From NCBI GenBank assembly GCA_045544615.1, contig JAZPZI010000028.1:1-50773 (forward strand): DNA of 50,773 nt. The letters run 5' to 3'. The notes below the pieces were generated by a model. That model did not search any database and was not told where the DNA came from. It saw nothing but the letters and a program-made list of their open reading frames with translations. Below, in pieces: positions 31,295-39,182 of the stretch. Source of the stretch: CAKSFT01 sp045544615. Its GTDB lineage: Bacteria > Bacillota > Clostridia > UBA1381. Position numbers and translations under genes: made by a program. Numbering within the stretch: position 1 is the stretch's first letter; every line of letters starts with the position of its first letter.

Positions 31295-32158
31295 ATGAAA
31301 ACGATTTTCAAAAAGGAGTTCAGATCCTTTTTCAATAATATGTCGGGATATATTTTCACGGCGTTTATGCTTCTGTTTGGCGGCATTTTCACAATGGCGA
31401 TGTGCCTTCAGCAGTCAAACGGTAATTTCGAGAGCGTTATGGGTCAGATGTCAATTCTCTACATTTTTGCCATTCCGATTCTCACAATGAGAATAATCTC
31501 GGAGGACAGACGACAGAAAACTGACCAGCTTTACTATTCAATGCCGATTTCGATGACAGAGGTCGTATTGGGAAAATATCTTGCAATGGTTGCTGTGCTT
31601 GCTGTGCCTTTGGTGGTTATGGCAATACACCCGATTGTGCTTTCAAACTACGGTGACCTGTCACTTGCGGTTGCACTTGGCTCGATTGTTGCATATTTCC
31701 TGCTTGGTGCAGCATTGATTGCGGTTGGAATGTTCATATCGGCCCTGACCGAGAATGTTGCAATCTCGGCAGTAGGAACACTTCTTGTGATTTTGTCAAA
31801 CTGGTTTATCTCATCTATTGCAGACCTTGTTGCGGTTTCATCGAATGTAACCCTCATAACTGTAACGGTACTGGCGGTGATTGTCTCGGCAATTATCTGG
31901 TATATGTCGAAAAACGGTATTGCGGCACTTGTCGTTCTTGCTCTTTCGGAAATTACAGTAATTGTATTGAAGATTTTTGCGCCTGAGCTGATAAGCAACT
32001 TCCTTCCAAGCCTTTTGAAGGCAACCTCGCTCTTTGACAGATATTATGTCTTTATGAGTGGCGTATTTGATATGACGGCGGTTGTATTCTTTATTGCGGT
32101 AAGCTTTGTATTTGTATACTTTACTGTGCAGGCTATGGAGAAAAGGAGGTGGAGCTGA
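31295..32158 (+). CDS. ABC transporter permease (GldF-like)
   Basis: 287 residues with six to seven membrane segments. It begins MKTIFKKEFRSFFNNMSGYIF, a typical ABC-2 permease start, followed by ISEDRRQKTDQLYYSMPIS, the cytoplasmic loop shared by GldF and related proteins. GAGGAG lies 8 bases upstream of the ATG. Its stop codon overlaps the next start (TGATG), so translation is coupled to the GldG-like protein. Confidence 0.88.
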   Translation: MKTIFKKEFRSFFNNMSGYIFTAFMLLFGGIFTMAMCLQQSNGNFESVMGQMSILYIFAIPILTMRIISEDRRQKTDQLYYSMPISMTEVVLGKYLAMVAVLAVPLVVMAIHPIVLSNYGDLSLAVALGSIVAYFLLGAALIAVGMFISALTENVAISAVGTLLVILSNWFISSIADLVAVSSNVTLITVTVLAVIVSAIIWYMSKNGIAALVVLALSEITVIVLKIFAPELISNFLPSLLKATSLFDRYYVFMSGVFDMTAVVFFIAVSFVFVYFTVQAMEKRRWS

Positions 32159-33591
32159 TGGATTTCAAGAAATGGTTTTCAAAAGAGGCATTTTCAGGAA
32201 AGCACTTTAAGTTTGGCGGATTCAGTGTATTCTCATCAATTCTTGTGCTTTTAATTGCGGTATTTTTAGTACTTGCCGTGGGTGAACTTCCGGTAAAACT
32301 CACAAAACTTGATGTAACAACAAACAAGCTCTACACACTTTCAAAGGATACCGAAAGACTTGTGAAGTCTTTGGAAAACGATGTAAACATTTACTTTATA
32401 GCACCTGTTGGCGAGACCGACAGCGTGATCGAAAAGATGATAGAAAAGTATGATGACCTAAGCTCTAAGGTACATACAAAGAAGATTGACCCGGGTGTTA
32501 ATCCGACATTTACACAAAAATATACTCAGGATACAGTAACATCATCGAGTATCATTGTTGAGTCGGGCGAAAAGAATATCGTATTGCAGTATATGGACTT
32601 ATATAATATAGAATACACATCCGATACATCGGCAGATGTTGAGTATGACGGTGAGCGAGTGCTCACAAATGCAATACGCTATGTAACCGGTGCAAAGGCT
32701 CCGAAGATTTATGTAACAACCGGTCACGGCGAGATGCAGATTGGCGAGAAGGTAAAGGATGCGGTTAAAAAGAGCAATGTTGAATTCGACAGCCTTAACC
32801 TCTTAACAAGTCAGTCAATCCCTGAGGATGCAGTTGCGATTGTAATTTATGAGCCGGGACAGGACATTTCGGATTATGAGCGTGATTTGCTCGACGGCTA
32901 TATGAAAGCAGGCGGAAACCTTATACTCTTTACAGGATATTCAGGTCTGAGTTTTCCGAATATCGAGGCGGTTATTGCACCGTATGGCGTAAAGATGGGC
33001 AATGCTCTTGTATGTGAATCAGATTCAACAATGTATGCAAGAGGCCACAACTATAACCTTGTTCCGAACCAGTCGACACATACCATTATGAACCCGATTC
33101 TCAATCAGGGACTTTTCAATATGGTTGTTGCGGCAGAGCCGATTATCTTAACAGGCGAAGAGAACTCAACAGTAGAGCTCACACAGCTTCTGACAACCTC
33201 TGACAAGGCGTTTACCAAGAATACAAATATCATGGCAACCGAATATGCTGAAGGTGACCCGACAGGTCAGTACACAGTCGGTATTTCGGCGGTTGACAGA
33301 CACGATGAAATCGAAAGTCATCTTTTGTGGATTTCGGGCATACAGTTCTTGGACGACCAGATAGACAATTTTATGGTGGGTGCAAACAGTGACTTGTTTG
33401 TGAATACAATAAACTGGATGCACGGAACAGAGGATAATATATCAATCCGTCCGAAGGCGGTGGCTCAGGACAGAGTGCTTATTATGAGCTCACAGTTTGT
33501 AAATATCTATAGTATTATTTTCGTATTTGTTATTCCTGTTTTGGTTATCATCCTTGGAGTAATTGTATGGATCAGGAGGAAGTCAAGATGA
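32158..33591 (+). CDS. GldG-like ABC auxiliary protein
   Basis: 477 residues from the ATG at 32158, with AAAGGAGG upstream; the in-frame GTG at 32149 overlaps that ribosome site. One N-terminal membrane helix (VFSSILVLLIAVFLVLAVGEL) and one C-terminal helix (IIFVFVIPVLVIILGVIVWI) flank a large extracytoplasmic region. Features such as LDVTTNKLYTLSKDTERLVKSLE, KIYVTTGHGEMQIGEKV, YMKAGGNLILFTGYSG match the GldG/ABC-type uncharacterised family. It probably forms the external part of the transporter. It overlaps the DUF4340 gene by four bases (ATGA). Confidence 0.87.
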   Translation: MDFKKWFSKEAFSGKHFKFGGFSVFSSILVLLIAVFLVLAVGELPVKLTKLDVTTNKLYTLSKDTERLVKSLENDVNIYFIAPVGETDSVIEKMIEKYDDLSSKVHTKKIDPGVNPTFTQKYTQDTVTSSSIIVESGEKNIVLQYMDLYNIEYTSDTSADVEYDGERVLTNAIRYVTGAKAPKIYVTTGHGEMQIGEKVKDAVKKSNVEFDSLNLLTSQSIPEDAVAIVIYEPGQDISDYERDLLDGYMKAGGNLILFTGYSGLSFPNIEAVIAPYGVKMGNALVCESDSTMYARGHNYNLVPNQSTHTIMNPILNQGLFNMVVAAEPIILTGEENSTVELTQLLTTSDKAFTKNTNIMATEYAEGDPTGQYTVGISAVDRHDEIESHLLWISGIQFLDDQIDNFMVGANSDLFVNTINWMHGTEDNISIRPKAVAQDRVLIMSSQFVNIYSIIFVFVIPVLVIILGVIVWIRRKSR

Positions 33592-34517
33592 CGAGAAGTG
33601 CAAAAAGGATTGCAGGGCTTGCAATAGCCCTTGCGGTATGTGTTGTATTTTATCTGCTTGCCCTGATACTTGGTGCAGACAGGGACGAGGTAGCAAAAAT
33701 CAAGTTTTCAGACATCAAGGCATCTGACATAGCGACTCTTCGCTGGACATATAACGAAAAGACAGTTGAACTCAAAAAAAGAGAAGATGTCTGGGTTCTG
33801 ACCGATGATGACAGCTATCCGCTCGATGAAGAAATGGTTGATGCGATGGTTGATGCAGTAACTAAAATCAAGGCATCGAATAAGATTGAAGACCCTGTAT
33901 TGTCTGAATACGGACTCGACGGCAAAAACCCGAGTGTCTGGGTTGGTGTAGAAGACGGTGAGAAGGTGAGCTTCACCTTTGGTGATACAAATGATTTGCT
34001 GAACCGTTGTTATCTTCTTATGAGCGGCGACGAGGATGTGTATTTTGTAAGCATTGATATGAAATCGGCATTTGAGGTAAGCGTTGAGGATATCCGGAAA
34101 AAGGATGAAATCCCGGCAGTATCGGGAATCAATAAAATCCGAATGACTATTATGGGAGATACTGTTTTAGACATCAAGAGCAAGCTCTCAAGCAGGGGAG
34201 AGATGACCTGGATGAGTGGAAAGAATGAGCTTGACCTTGCAAAGGTTGAGGTTCTCTGCAGTGGTCTTGATGGCCTCGAATGGACAGAGGATTTTATCAA
34301 CACAAGTCCTACCGAGGAGCAACTCGAGGAATACGGTCTGAACGGTACAGCACTTGAGATTTACTGGTCAAACGGCTCCGAGGAGGCAACTATCGAGCTG
34401 GGAGCACAGCTACCGGATGGCTCGATTTACGGTCGGCTCAAAGGCTCGCAGATTGTTCATACTTTATCGGGCGATGTTGCAAACTTTATGGTTGCAGCAG
34501 AAGAGGATCTGATGTAA
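33588..34517 (+). CDS. DUF4340 domain protein
   Basis: 309 residues from the ATG at 33588, with AGGAGG about 10 bases upstream; an in-frame ATG at 33567 lies inside the previous gene. One N-terminal membrane helix (IAGLAIALAVCVVFYLLALI) anchors an extracytoplasmic domain with two repeats of the DUF4340 type (DVWVLTDDDSYPLDEEMVD and MTWMSGKNELDLAKVE). DUF4340 proteins regularly follow GldG in these transporters. The role is probably structural or substrate-related; the exported substrate is unknown. Last gene of the relQ-gld operon. Confidence 0.85.
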   Translation: MTRSAKRIAGLAIALAVCVVFYLLALILGADRDEVAKIKFSDIKASDIATLRWTYNEKTVELKKREDVWVLTDDDSYPLDEEMVDAMVDAVTKIKASNKIEDPVLSEYGLDGKNPSVWVGVEDGEKVSFTFGDTNDLLNRCYLLMSGDEDVYFVSIDMKSAFEVSVEDIRKKDEIPAVSGINKIRMTIMGDTVLDIKSKLSSRGEMTWMSGKNELDLAKVEVLCSGLDGLEWTEDFINTSPTEEQLEEYGLNGTALEIYWSNGSEEATIELGAQLPDGSIYGRLKGSQIVHTLSGDVANFMVAAEEDLM

Positions 34518-34518
34518 G

Positions 34519-34644
34519 TTCAGATTACTAAAAAGTCGTTCTACCGCAAGCAATTTTTTTTGCATTTTTATGCAAGCGGAAAAATGAGTATCAAAAAAGT
34601 GGCGAGAAAGCCTTGAGCTTTTCTCGCCATTGCTTGTTTTTTCG
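34519..34644 (+). repeat. Dispersed intergenic repeat, copy 1
   Basis: Begins TCAGATTACTAAAAAGTCG right after the DUF4340 stop and ends CCATTGCTTGTTTTTTCG. It matches 21651-21783 read on the other strand. Its right half contains the operon terminator. Confidence 0.7.
34601..34642 (+). terminator. Terminator of the relQ-gld operon
   Basis: GGCGAGAAAGC (34601-34611) pairs with GCTTTTCTCGCC (34617-34628) with a one-base bulge. A six-T run follows at 34637-34642. It lies within the dispersed repeat. Confidence 0.8.
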
Positions 34645-34691
34645 AAATCTGCGGGTGGGCTGATTTTTTTTGACAAATTGCAAAAAATATG

Positions 34692-34720
34692 TTGACAAAT
34701 CTTTTTTAGTGTGCTACAAT
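34692..34720 (+). promoter_or_regulatory. Promoter of the T-box operon
   Basis: Perfect TTGACA (34692-34697), 17-bp spacer, TACAAT (34715-34720). Confidence 0.85.
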
Positions 34721-34732
34721 AATCGGTAAGTA

Positions 34733-35008
34733 AAAAAACGCAGTGATGCGGAATAGTATGCAAAACACTTTCACCTCAAGAGAGATGCCGGGTGGTGCAA
34801 GGCATTGGGGAAGATTTGCAGAACTCACCGCGGAGCGGCTGCTGTGAAAATCAAAGTAGGGGCAGACGGGAACTCCCGTAACAGAGTTAAGATGTGTTAG
34901 CATCTAAAGGTGCATCCGCAATGGATGAAGAAGAGTGGTACCGCGGAAAGTTAAGTGTATTAACGTTTTCGTCTCTTTGAATCAACAGGGAGATGGAAAC
35001 GTTTTTTT
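34733..35008 (+). promoter_or_regulatory. T-box leader, probable Leu (CUC) specifier
   Basis: Stem I spans about 34738-34845 and includes AGAGAG and GGTGGTGCAAG, typical of its upper loops. The specifier region reads GAA-CTC-ACC, with CTC at 34824-34826, a leucine codon. The conserved T-box AGAGTGGTACCGCGG is at 34932-34946. The terminator is AACGTTTTCGTCTC (34962-34975) with GAGATGGAAACGTT (34990-35003) then T7. Uncharged tRNA-Leu would stabilise the antiterminator and allow transcription of the genes at 35060 and 36511. Confidence 0.92.
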
Positions 35009-35059
35009 GTTGGTAAAAGTTAACTATCTTTATTTTAAAACCGAAAGGAGTTTAAAAAA

Positions 35060-36448
35060 ATGAAAAAAATCAGTATTGCAGACATCACTTTGAAAAAACT
35101 CGCAAACGACAGGGAAGTTCAGCTACTATTCCGTGAAAAGACAGCTATTGCAGCCTGTGCAGACGCACTTGGTGCAGATACAGTCGAGCTGGCACCTGTA
35201 AAGAGCCTCCGTGAGGACACAATTATATATAAAACAATAGCAAAGAATATCCAGAATGCAACTCTTGCAATTCCTGTTGGCTTTACAAAAGAAGAAGTTG
35301 AAAACGCATGGGAATGCATTAAGGAAGCAAAGAAACCACGCCTTCAGATTGAGGTACCAACTTCAACTGTTCAGATGGAATATACATATCACCTAAAGGC
35401 AGAGAAGATGATAGCAAAAATCGGTGAGCTGACAAAGGTGGCAAAGGAACTTTGTGCCGATGTTGAATTTTCTGCTCTCGATGCAACCAGAGCCGATGAG
35501 GACTTCATTATTGCAGCGGCAAAGGAAGCAGAAGCAAACGGTGCTACACTGATAACAATTTGCGATGATGCAGGAATTTCACTTCCTGATGAAGTTGCGG
35601 CTTTGTTGGAAAAGGTGAAAAATGCAGTATCAATCCCGGTATATCTTCAGCCATCAGACCGCATAAATATGGCAGTTTCTACAGCGATTTCGGCTATCTC
35701 AAAGGGTGCAGACGGCTTGAAGTGTGCTATGGCAGGAAAGGATGTACTCTCAACCGGCAAGCTTTCGGATGCAATTACAGCCTGCTCGACCAGAATCGAG
35801 GCAGAGACAAATCTTAAGAACACAAAAATCCATGCAAGCATTGATGATTTGCTCTCAAATATCAGCCACGAGGCATATGATACAGAAACAACAGTAAGCG
35901 AAAAGAAGAAGATTTTGCTCGATTCAGAGAGCACTATCTCACAGGTTGAACAGGCTGCGAAGATACTCGGCTATGACCTTTCCGATACCGATTGCGGAAA
36001 TGTTTACAAGGCATTGATGCAGGTATGTGAAAAGAAGGACGCAGTTGGTGCAAAAGAGCTTGAAGCCTTGATTGCAAGCTCTGCTATGCAGGCACCGTCA
36101 ACATATCATCTTGAAAGCTACACAACAAACTGCAGTAACATCACAAGCTCTATGTCACAGGTTACATTGAAGTGTAACGATGAGATTATGAGTGGTGTAA
36201 GTATTGGCGACGGTCCGATTGACTCGGCATTCCGTGCGATTGAACAGTGCATAGGCTTCCACTATGAGCTTGACGATTTCCAGGTACAGTCGGTGACCGA
36301 GGGTAAAGAAGCACTCGGCTCTGCATTGGTAAGACTTCGCAACAACGGAAAACTCTATTCCGGAAACGGAATTTCTGCAGACATTGTTGCAGCAAGTATC
36401 AGAGCGTATATAAATGCTCTTAACAAAATCGTATTTGAGGAAGAATAA
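35060..36448 (+). CDS. Isopropylmalate-synthase-like protein with degenerate catalytic domain and intact LeuA regulatory domain
   Basis: 462 residues. Residues about 1-260 follow the HMGL-like TIM barrel of LeuA: IADITL stands for the DTTLRDGEQ motif, and VEFSALDATRADEDF (from residue 135) for VEFSxEDAxRxD. However, the Arg of LRDG is gone. The metal-binding HCHNDLG motif reads LQPSDRI (about residues 195-201), and the GERxGN motif reads GKDVLST. Catalysis by the known mechanism therefore looks impossible. The C-terminal domain (about 345-462) resembles the leucine-binding LeuA dimer domain (ATLKCND-like VTLKCNDEIMSGVSIGDGPIDSAFRAIEQ, described as residues 370-398). Expression is set by a Leu T-box. 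A leucine-sensing regulatory or scaffold protein is the inference. Confidence 0.8.
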   Translation: MKKISIADITLKKLANDREVQLLFREKTAIAACADALGADTVELAPVKSLREDTIIYKTIAKNIQNATLAIPVGFTKEEVENAWECIKEAKKPRLQIEVPTSTVQMEYTYHLKAEKMIAKIGELTKVAKELCADVEFSALDATRADEDFIIAAAKEAEANGATLITICDDAGISLPDEVAALLEKVKNAVSIPVYLQPSDRINMAVSTAISAISKGADGLKCAMAGKDVLSTGKLSDAITACSTRIEAETNLKNTKIHASIDDLLSNISHEAYDTETTVSEKKKILLDSESTISQVEQAAKILGYDLSDTDCGNVYKALMQVCEKKDAVGAKELEALIASSAMQAPSTYHLESYTTNCSNITSSMSQVTLKCNDEIMSGVSIGDGPIDSAFRAIEQCIGFHYELDDFQVQSVTEGKEALGSALVRLRNNGKLYSGNGISADIVAASIRAYINALNKIVFEEE

Positions 36449-36510
36449 AAAGATTTACCGAGCCCACCGGAAAAAATTGACAGATTGTGGGATGAAAGGC
36501 AAGGAATAAT

Positions 36511-38970
36511 ATGAAGATTGTATTTTCAACTAAAAATGTAAGCCGTGCTTCCTTTCTTGATACATGTCGTTATGCCTATGACTATGGCTTTGAAGGTTTT
36601 GAAATATATGATGCCGTAAAAGAACGTAGCGAGCACCACGACAGTATTTTACGCCGTGACAGGGTTGCCGATGCAAAGAGAAAGCTTTTGAACAGAAATC
36701 TTGCGGTCTCGGCACTTCGCTATCCGTATCCTGTTGAGTCGGATGAGGCAACTGAGGCCGAGCTTATTAAATATGTAGATATGGCATCGGGTGCCGGAGT
36801 TTCGTATGTGATTGTGAGAATCGAGAAGGAAACACCGTTTGAGGTTTTAAAAGAAAAGCTCGCAAGTGCAATAAAGAAGGCAGAAAAGGCAGATGTCGGC
36901 ATTTTGTTTGAGACTGTTGCTTATCTTGCAGACACAGAGAAGGTTATAGATATCATCAACTTCTTCTCGTCGGCGGCAATAGGTGCTTCGTGGAATGTAA
37001 GGGGCACATATTTCGGCGAGGGCGAAACCTGCGAGACAACAATCAAGACACTTGGTGCATACATAAAGTATGTAAGACTGGGCGATATGGCTGATGGAAA
37101 AACCGTTTTAATCGGTGAGGGTGAGCTTCCTGTAGAAAAGCTTATAAATGCTCTTTCATCGCTTAACTTTGACGGATATATCTGTGCTGCATGGAATGAA
37201 GAAATAAATGATGCAGATATAGTTCTGACCCATTTTGAAAACTATATTTCATCGCTCGGCAGAAAGAAAAAGAGCTTTGAGCATGCTTACTATAACAGAG
37301 CAAAAACCGGCACATTTGTGTGGAAAAAATATGATGTAATCGACAAGACCTTCTCGGAGGTTCTGGATACGATGGTCGAGAACTACCCTGACCAGTATGC
37401 TTTTAAGTATCCGACACTCGATTACACAAGAACATATGAGCAGTTCAGAAGAGATGTTGACGAATGTGCGGCGGCTCTTATCTCGCTTGGCGTAAAGGCA
37501 GGCGACCATGTTGCGGTATGGGCGACAAATGTTCCGGAGTGGTTCATAACATTCTGGGCAACCACAAAAATCGGTGCGGTTTTAGTTACTGTAAATACCG
37601 CATACAAAATTCACGAAATCGAGTATCTCTTAAAGCAGTCGGATACTCATACCCTTGTTATGATTGAGTTCTGCAAGGATATAAACTATAAGGAAATTAT
37701 AGCCGAGCTTTGCCCTGAGCTTGAGAACCTCACACCGGGTGAGCCGCTTTATTCGAAGAATCTCCCATTCCTGAGAAATGTCGTAACCTGCGGATTTTCT
37801 ATGCAGGGTTGCCTCACATGGGAGGAAATGTTAAAGCGTTCAAGCCTTGTTCCACGTGAGGAGGTAAGACGACGTGCATCGCTCGTTAAGCCTGATGATG
37901 TTTGCAATATGCAGTATACATCGGGTACAACAGGCTTCCCTAAAGGCGTAATGTTAACTCACAGAAATATTGTAAATAACGGTAAGACAATCGGTGACAG
38001 AATGGATTTGTCGACTGCAGACAGAATGATGATTCAGGTGCCGATGTTCCACTGCTTCGGAATGGTTCTTTCGATGACATCTATGATGACACACGGCGGA
38101 ACACTCTCGCCGATACCGTATTTCTCACCGAAATCGTCGCTTGCCTGCGTAAATGACGAGCACATAACATGCTTTAACGGAGTTCCGACAATGTTTATTG
38201 CGATGTTTAATCACCCTGATTTTGCAAAAACCGATTTCTCGTATATGAGAACGGGTATTATGGCAGGTGCAAACTGTCCGGCAGATTTGATGCGCAGAGC
38301 AGCGGATGAGATGAATATGACCGAGATAATCTCGGTTTACGGTCAGACCGAAGCGTCACCTGGTTGTACAATGGGCGAGGTTAATGAAGACATTGACCAC
38401 CGTGTTGAGACGGTAGGAAGTCCGTTCCCGGGAGTTGAATGTAAGGTTATAGACCCCGAGACAGGCGAGGAATTGCCTGATGGTGAGAGCGGTGAGTTTG
38501 TAGCCAGGGGCTTTAATATTATGAAGGGCTACTACAAGATGCCTGAGGCAACTGCACAGGCTATAGATGAAGATGGATGGCTCCATTCGGGAGATATCTG
38601 TTGCCGTACACCTGACGGATACTATAAGGTAACAGGCCGTTTGAAGGATATGATTATCCGAGGCGGTGAAAACCTCTATCCACGAGAAATTGAGGAATTC
38701 TATCTTACTAACCCGAAGGTTCGTGACGTTCAGGTTGTGGGCGTGCCCGATGAGAGATACGGCGAAGAATGCTGTGCATGGGTAATTCTTCACAAGGGTG
38801 AGCAGGCAGACGAGAATGAAATGAAGGAATTTGGTAATGCATCTATTGCAAGACACAAAGTTCCGAGATACTTCCTGTTTGTCGATGAATTTCCAATGAA
38901 TGCGGCGGGTAAAATCTTAAAATACAAGATGCGTGATGAATCGGTGGAGATACTTGGACTTAAAAAATAA
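36511..38970 (+). CDS. Fusion: sugar-isomerase-type TIM barrel plus acyl-CoA ligase
   Basis: 819 residues. Residues 1-245 are a xylose-isomerase-like/AP-endonuclease-2 barrel (MKIVFSTKNVSRASFLDTC, GFEGFEIYDAVKE, GILFETVAY, YVRLGDMADGKTVLIGEGELP). Residues about 265-819 are a complete AMP-forming ligase: P-loop YTSGTTGFPKG (469-479), YGQTEASPG (from 610), the hinge GRLKDMIIRGGENLYPREIEE and the catalytic K801 in AAGKILKYK. The ligase half resembles medium/long-chain fatty-acid CoA ligases. It lies 62 bases after the LeuA-like gene with no terminator between, so it is under the same leucine T-box. AAGGA precedes the ATG. The fusion is continuous in frame, with no sign of an assembly join. Confidence 0.88.
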   Translation: MKIVFSTKNVSRASFLDTCRYAYDYGFEGFEIYDAVKERSEHHDSILRRDRVADAKRKLLNRNLAVSALRYPYPVESDEATEAELIKYVDMASGAGVSYVIVRIEKETPFEVLKEKLASAIKKAEKADVGILFETVAYLADTEKVIDIINFFSSAAIGASWNVRGTYFGEGETCETTIKTLGAYIKYVRLGDMADGKTVLIGEGELPVEKLINALSSLNFDGYICAAWNEEINDADIVLTHFENYISSLGRKKKSFEHAYYNRAKTGTFVWKKYDVIDKTFSEVLDTMVENYPDQYAFKYPTLDYTRTYEQFRRDVDECAAALISLGVKAGDHVAVWATNVPEWFITFWATTKIGAVLVTVNTAYKIHEIEYLLKQSDTHTLVMIEFCKDINYKEIIAELCPELENLTPGEPLYSKNLPFLRNVVTCGFSMQGCLTWEEMLKRSSLVPREEVRRRASLVKPDDVCNMQYTSGTTGFPKGVMLTHRNIVNNGKTIGDRMDLSTADRMMIQVPMFHCFGMVLSMTSMMTHGGTLSPIPYFSPKSSLACVNDEHITCFNGVPTMFIAMFNHPDFAKTDFSYMRTGIMAGANCPADLMRRAADEMNMTEIISVYGQTEASPGCTMGEVNEDIDHRVETVGSPFPGVECKVIDPETGEELPDGESGEFVARGFNIMKGYYKMPEATAQAIDEDGWLHSGDICCRTPDGYYKVTGRLKDMIIRGGENLYPREIEEFYLTNPKVRDVQVVGVPDERYGEECCAWVILHKGEQADENEMKEFGNASIARHKVPRYFLFVDEFPMNAAGKILKYKMRDESVEILGLKK

Positions 38971-38997
38971 AAAGGGATATTAAAAACATCCGGAACG

Positions 38998-39101
38998 CAA
39001 GAAAAGGTTTGAACTTTTCTTGCTATCAACAAACTTCGCCTCTCGTCGTACCTCTGTACGGCTTCGGGTAACCCAAAGCTGAAGCTTTGGCTCAGTTTGT
39101 T
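38998..39101. repeat. Intergenic three-way-junction element
   Basis: A hairpin CAAGAAAAG/CTTTTCTTG (38998-39022) is followed by AACAAACT (39028-39035) pairing with AGTTTGTT (39094-39101). Two inner arms are enclosed: CGTAC/GTACG (39047-39060) and CCAAAGC/GCTTTGG (39073-39090). No ORF. The CGTAC/GTACG arm resembles the element at 21604-21653. Confidence 0.6.
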
Positions 39102-39136
39102 AATTCCAAAGCTTTTTTCTTATCCCTTCAAAAAGT

Positions 39137-39180
39137 AGAGGCTGTTTAAAAGTCAGTTGACTTTTAAACAGCCTCTTTTT
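39137..39180. terminator. Bidirectional terminator
   Basis: A perfect 19-bp stem, AGAGGCTGTTTAAAAGTCA (39137-39155) with its complement at 39158-39176, followed by T4. It separates the T-box operon from the convergent comM gene. Confidence 0.9.
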
Positions 39181-39182
39181 AA

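Noticed and set aside
32149..32157. GTG start for the GldG-like protein
   Set aside because: The GTG overlaps the AAAGGAGG ribosome site; the ATG at 32158 is correctly spaced.
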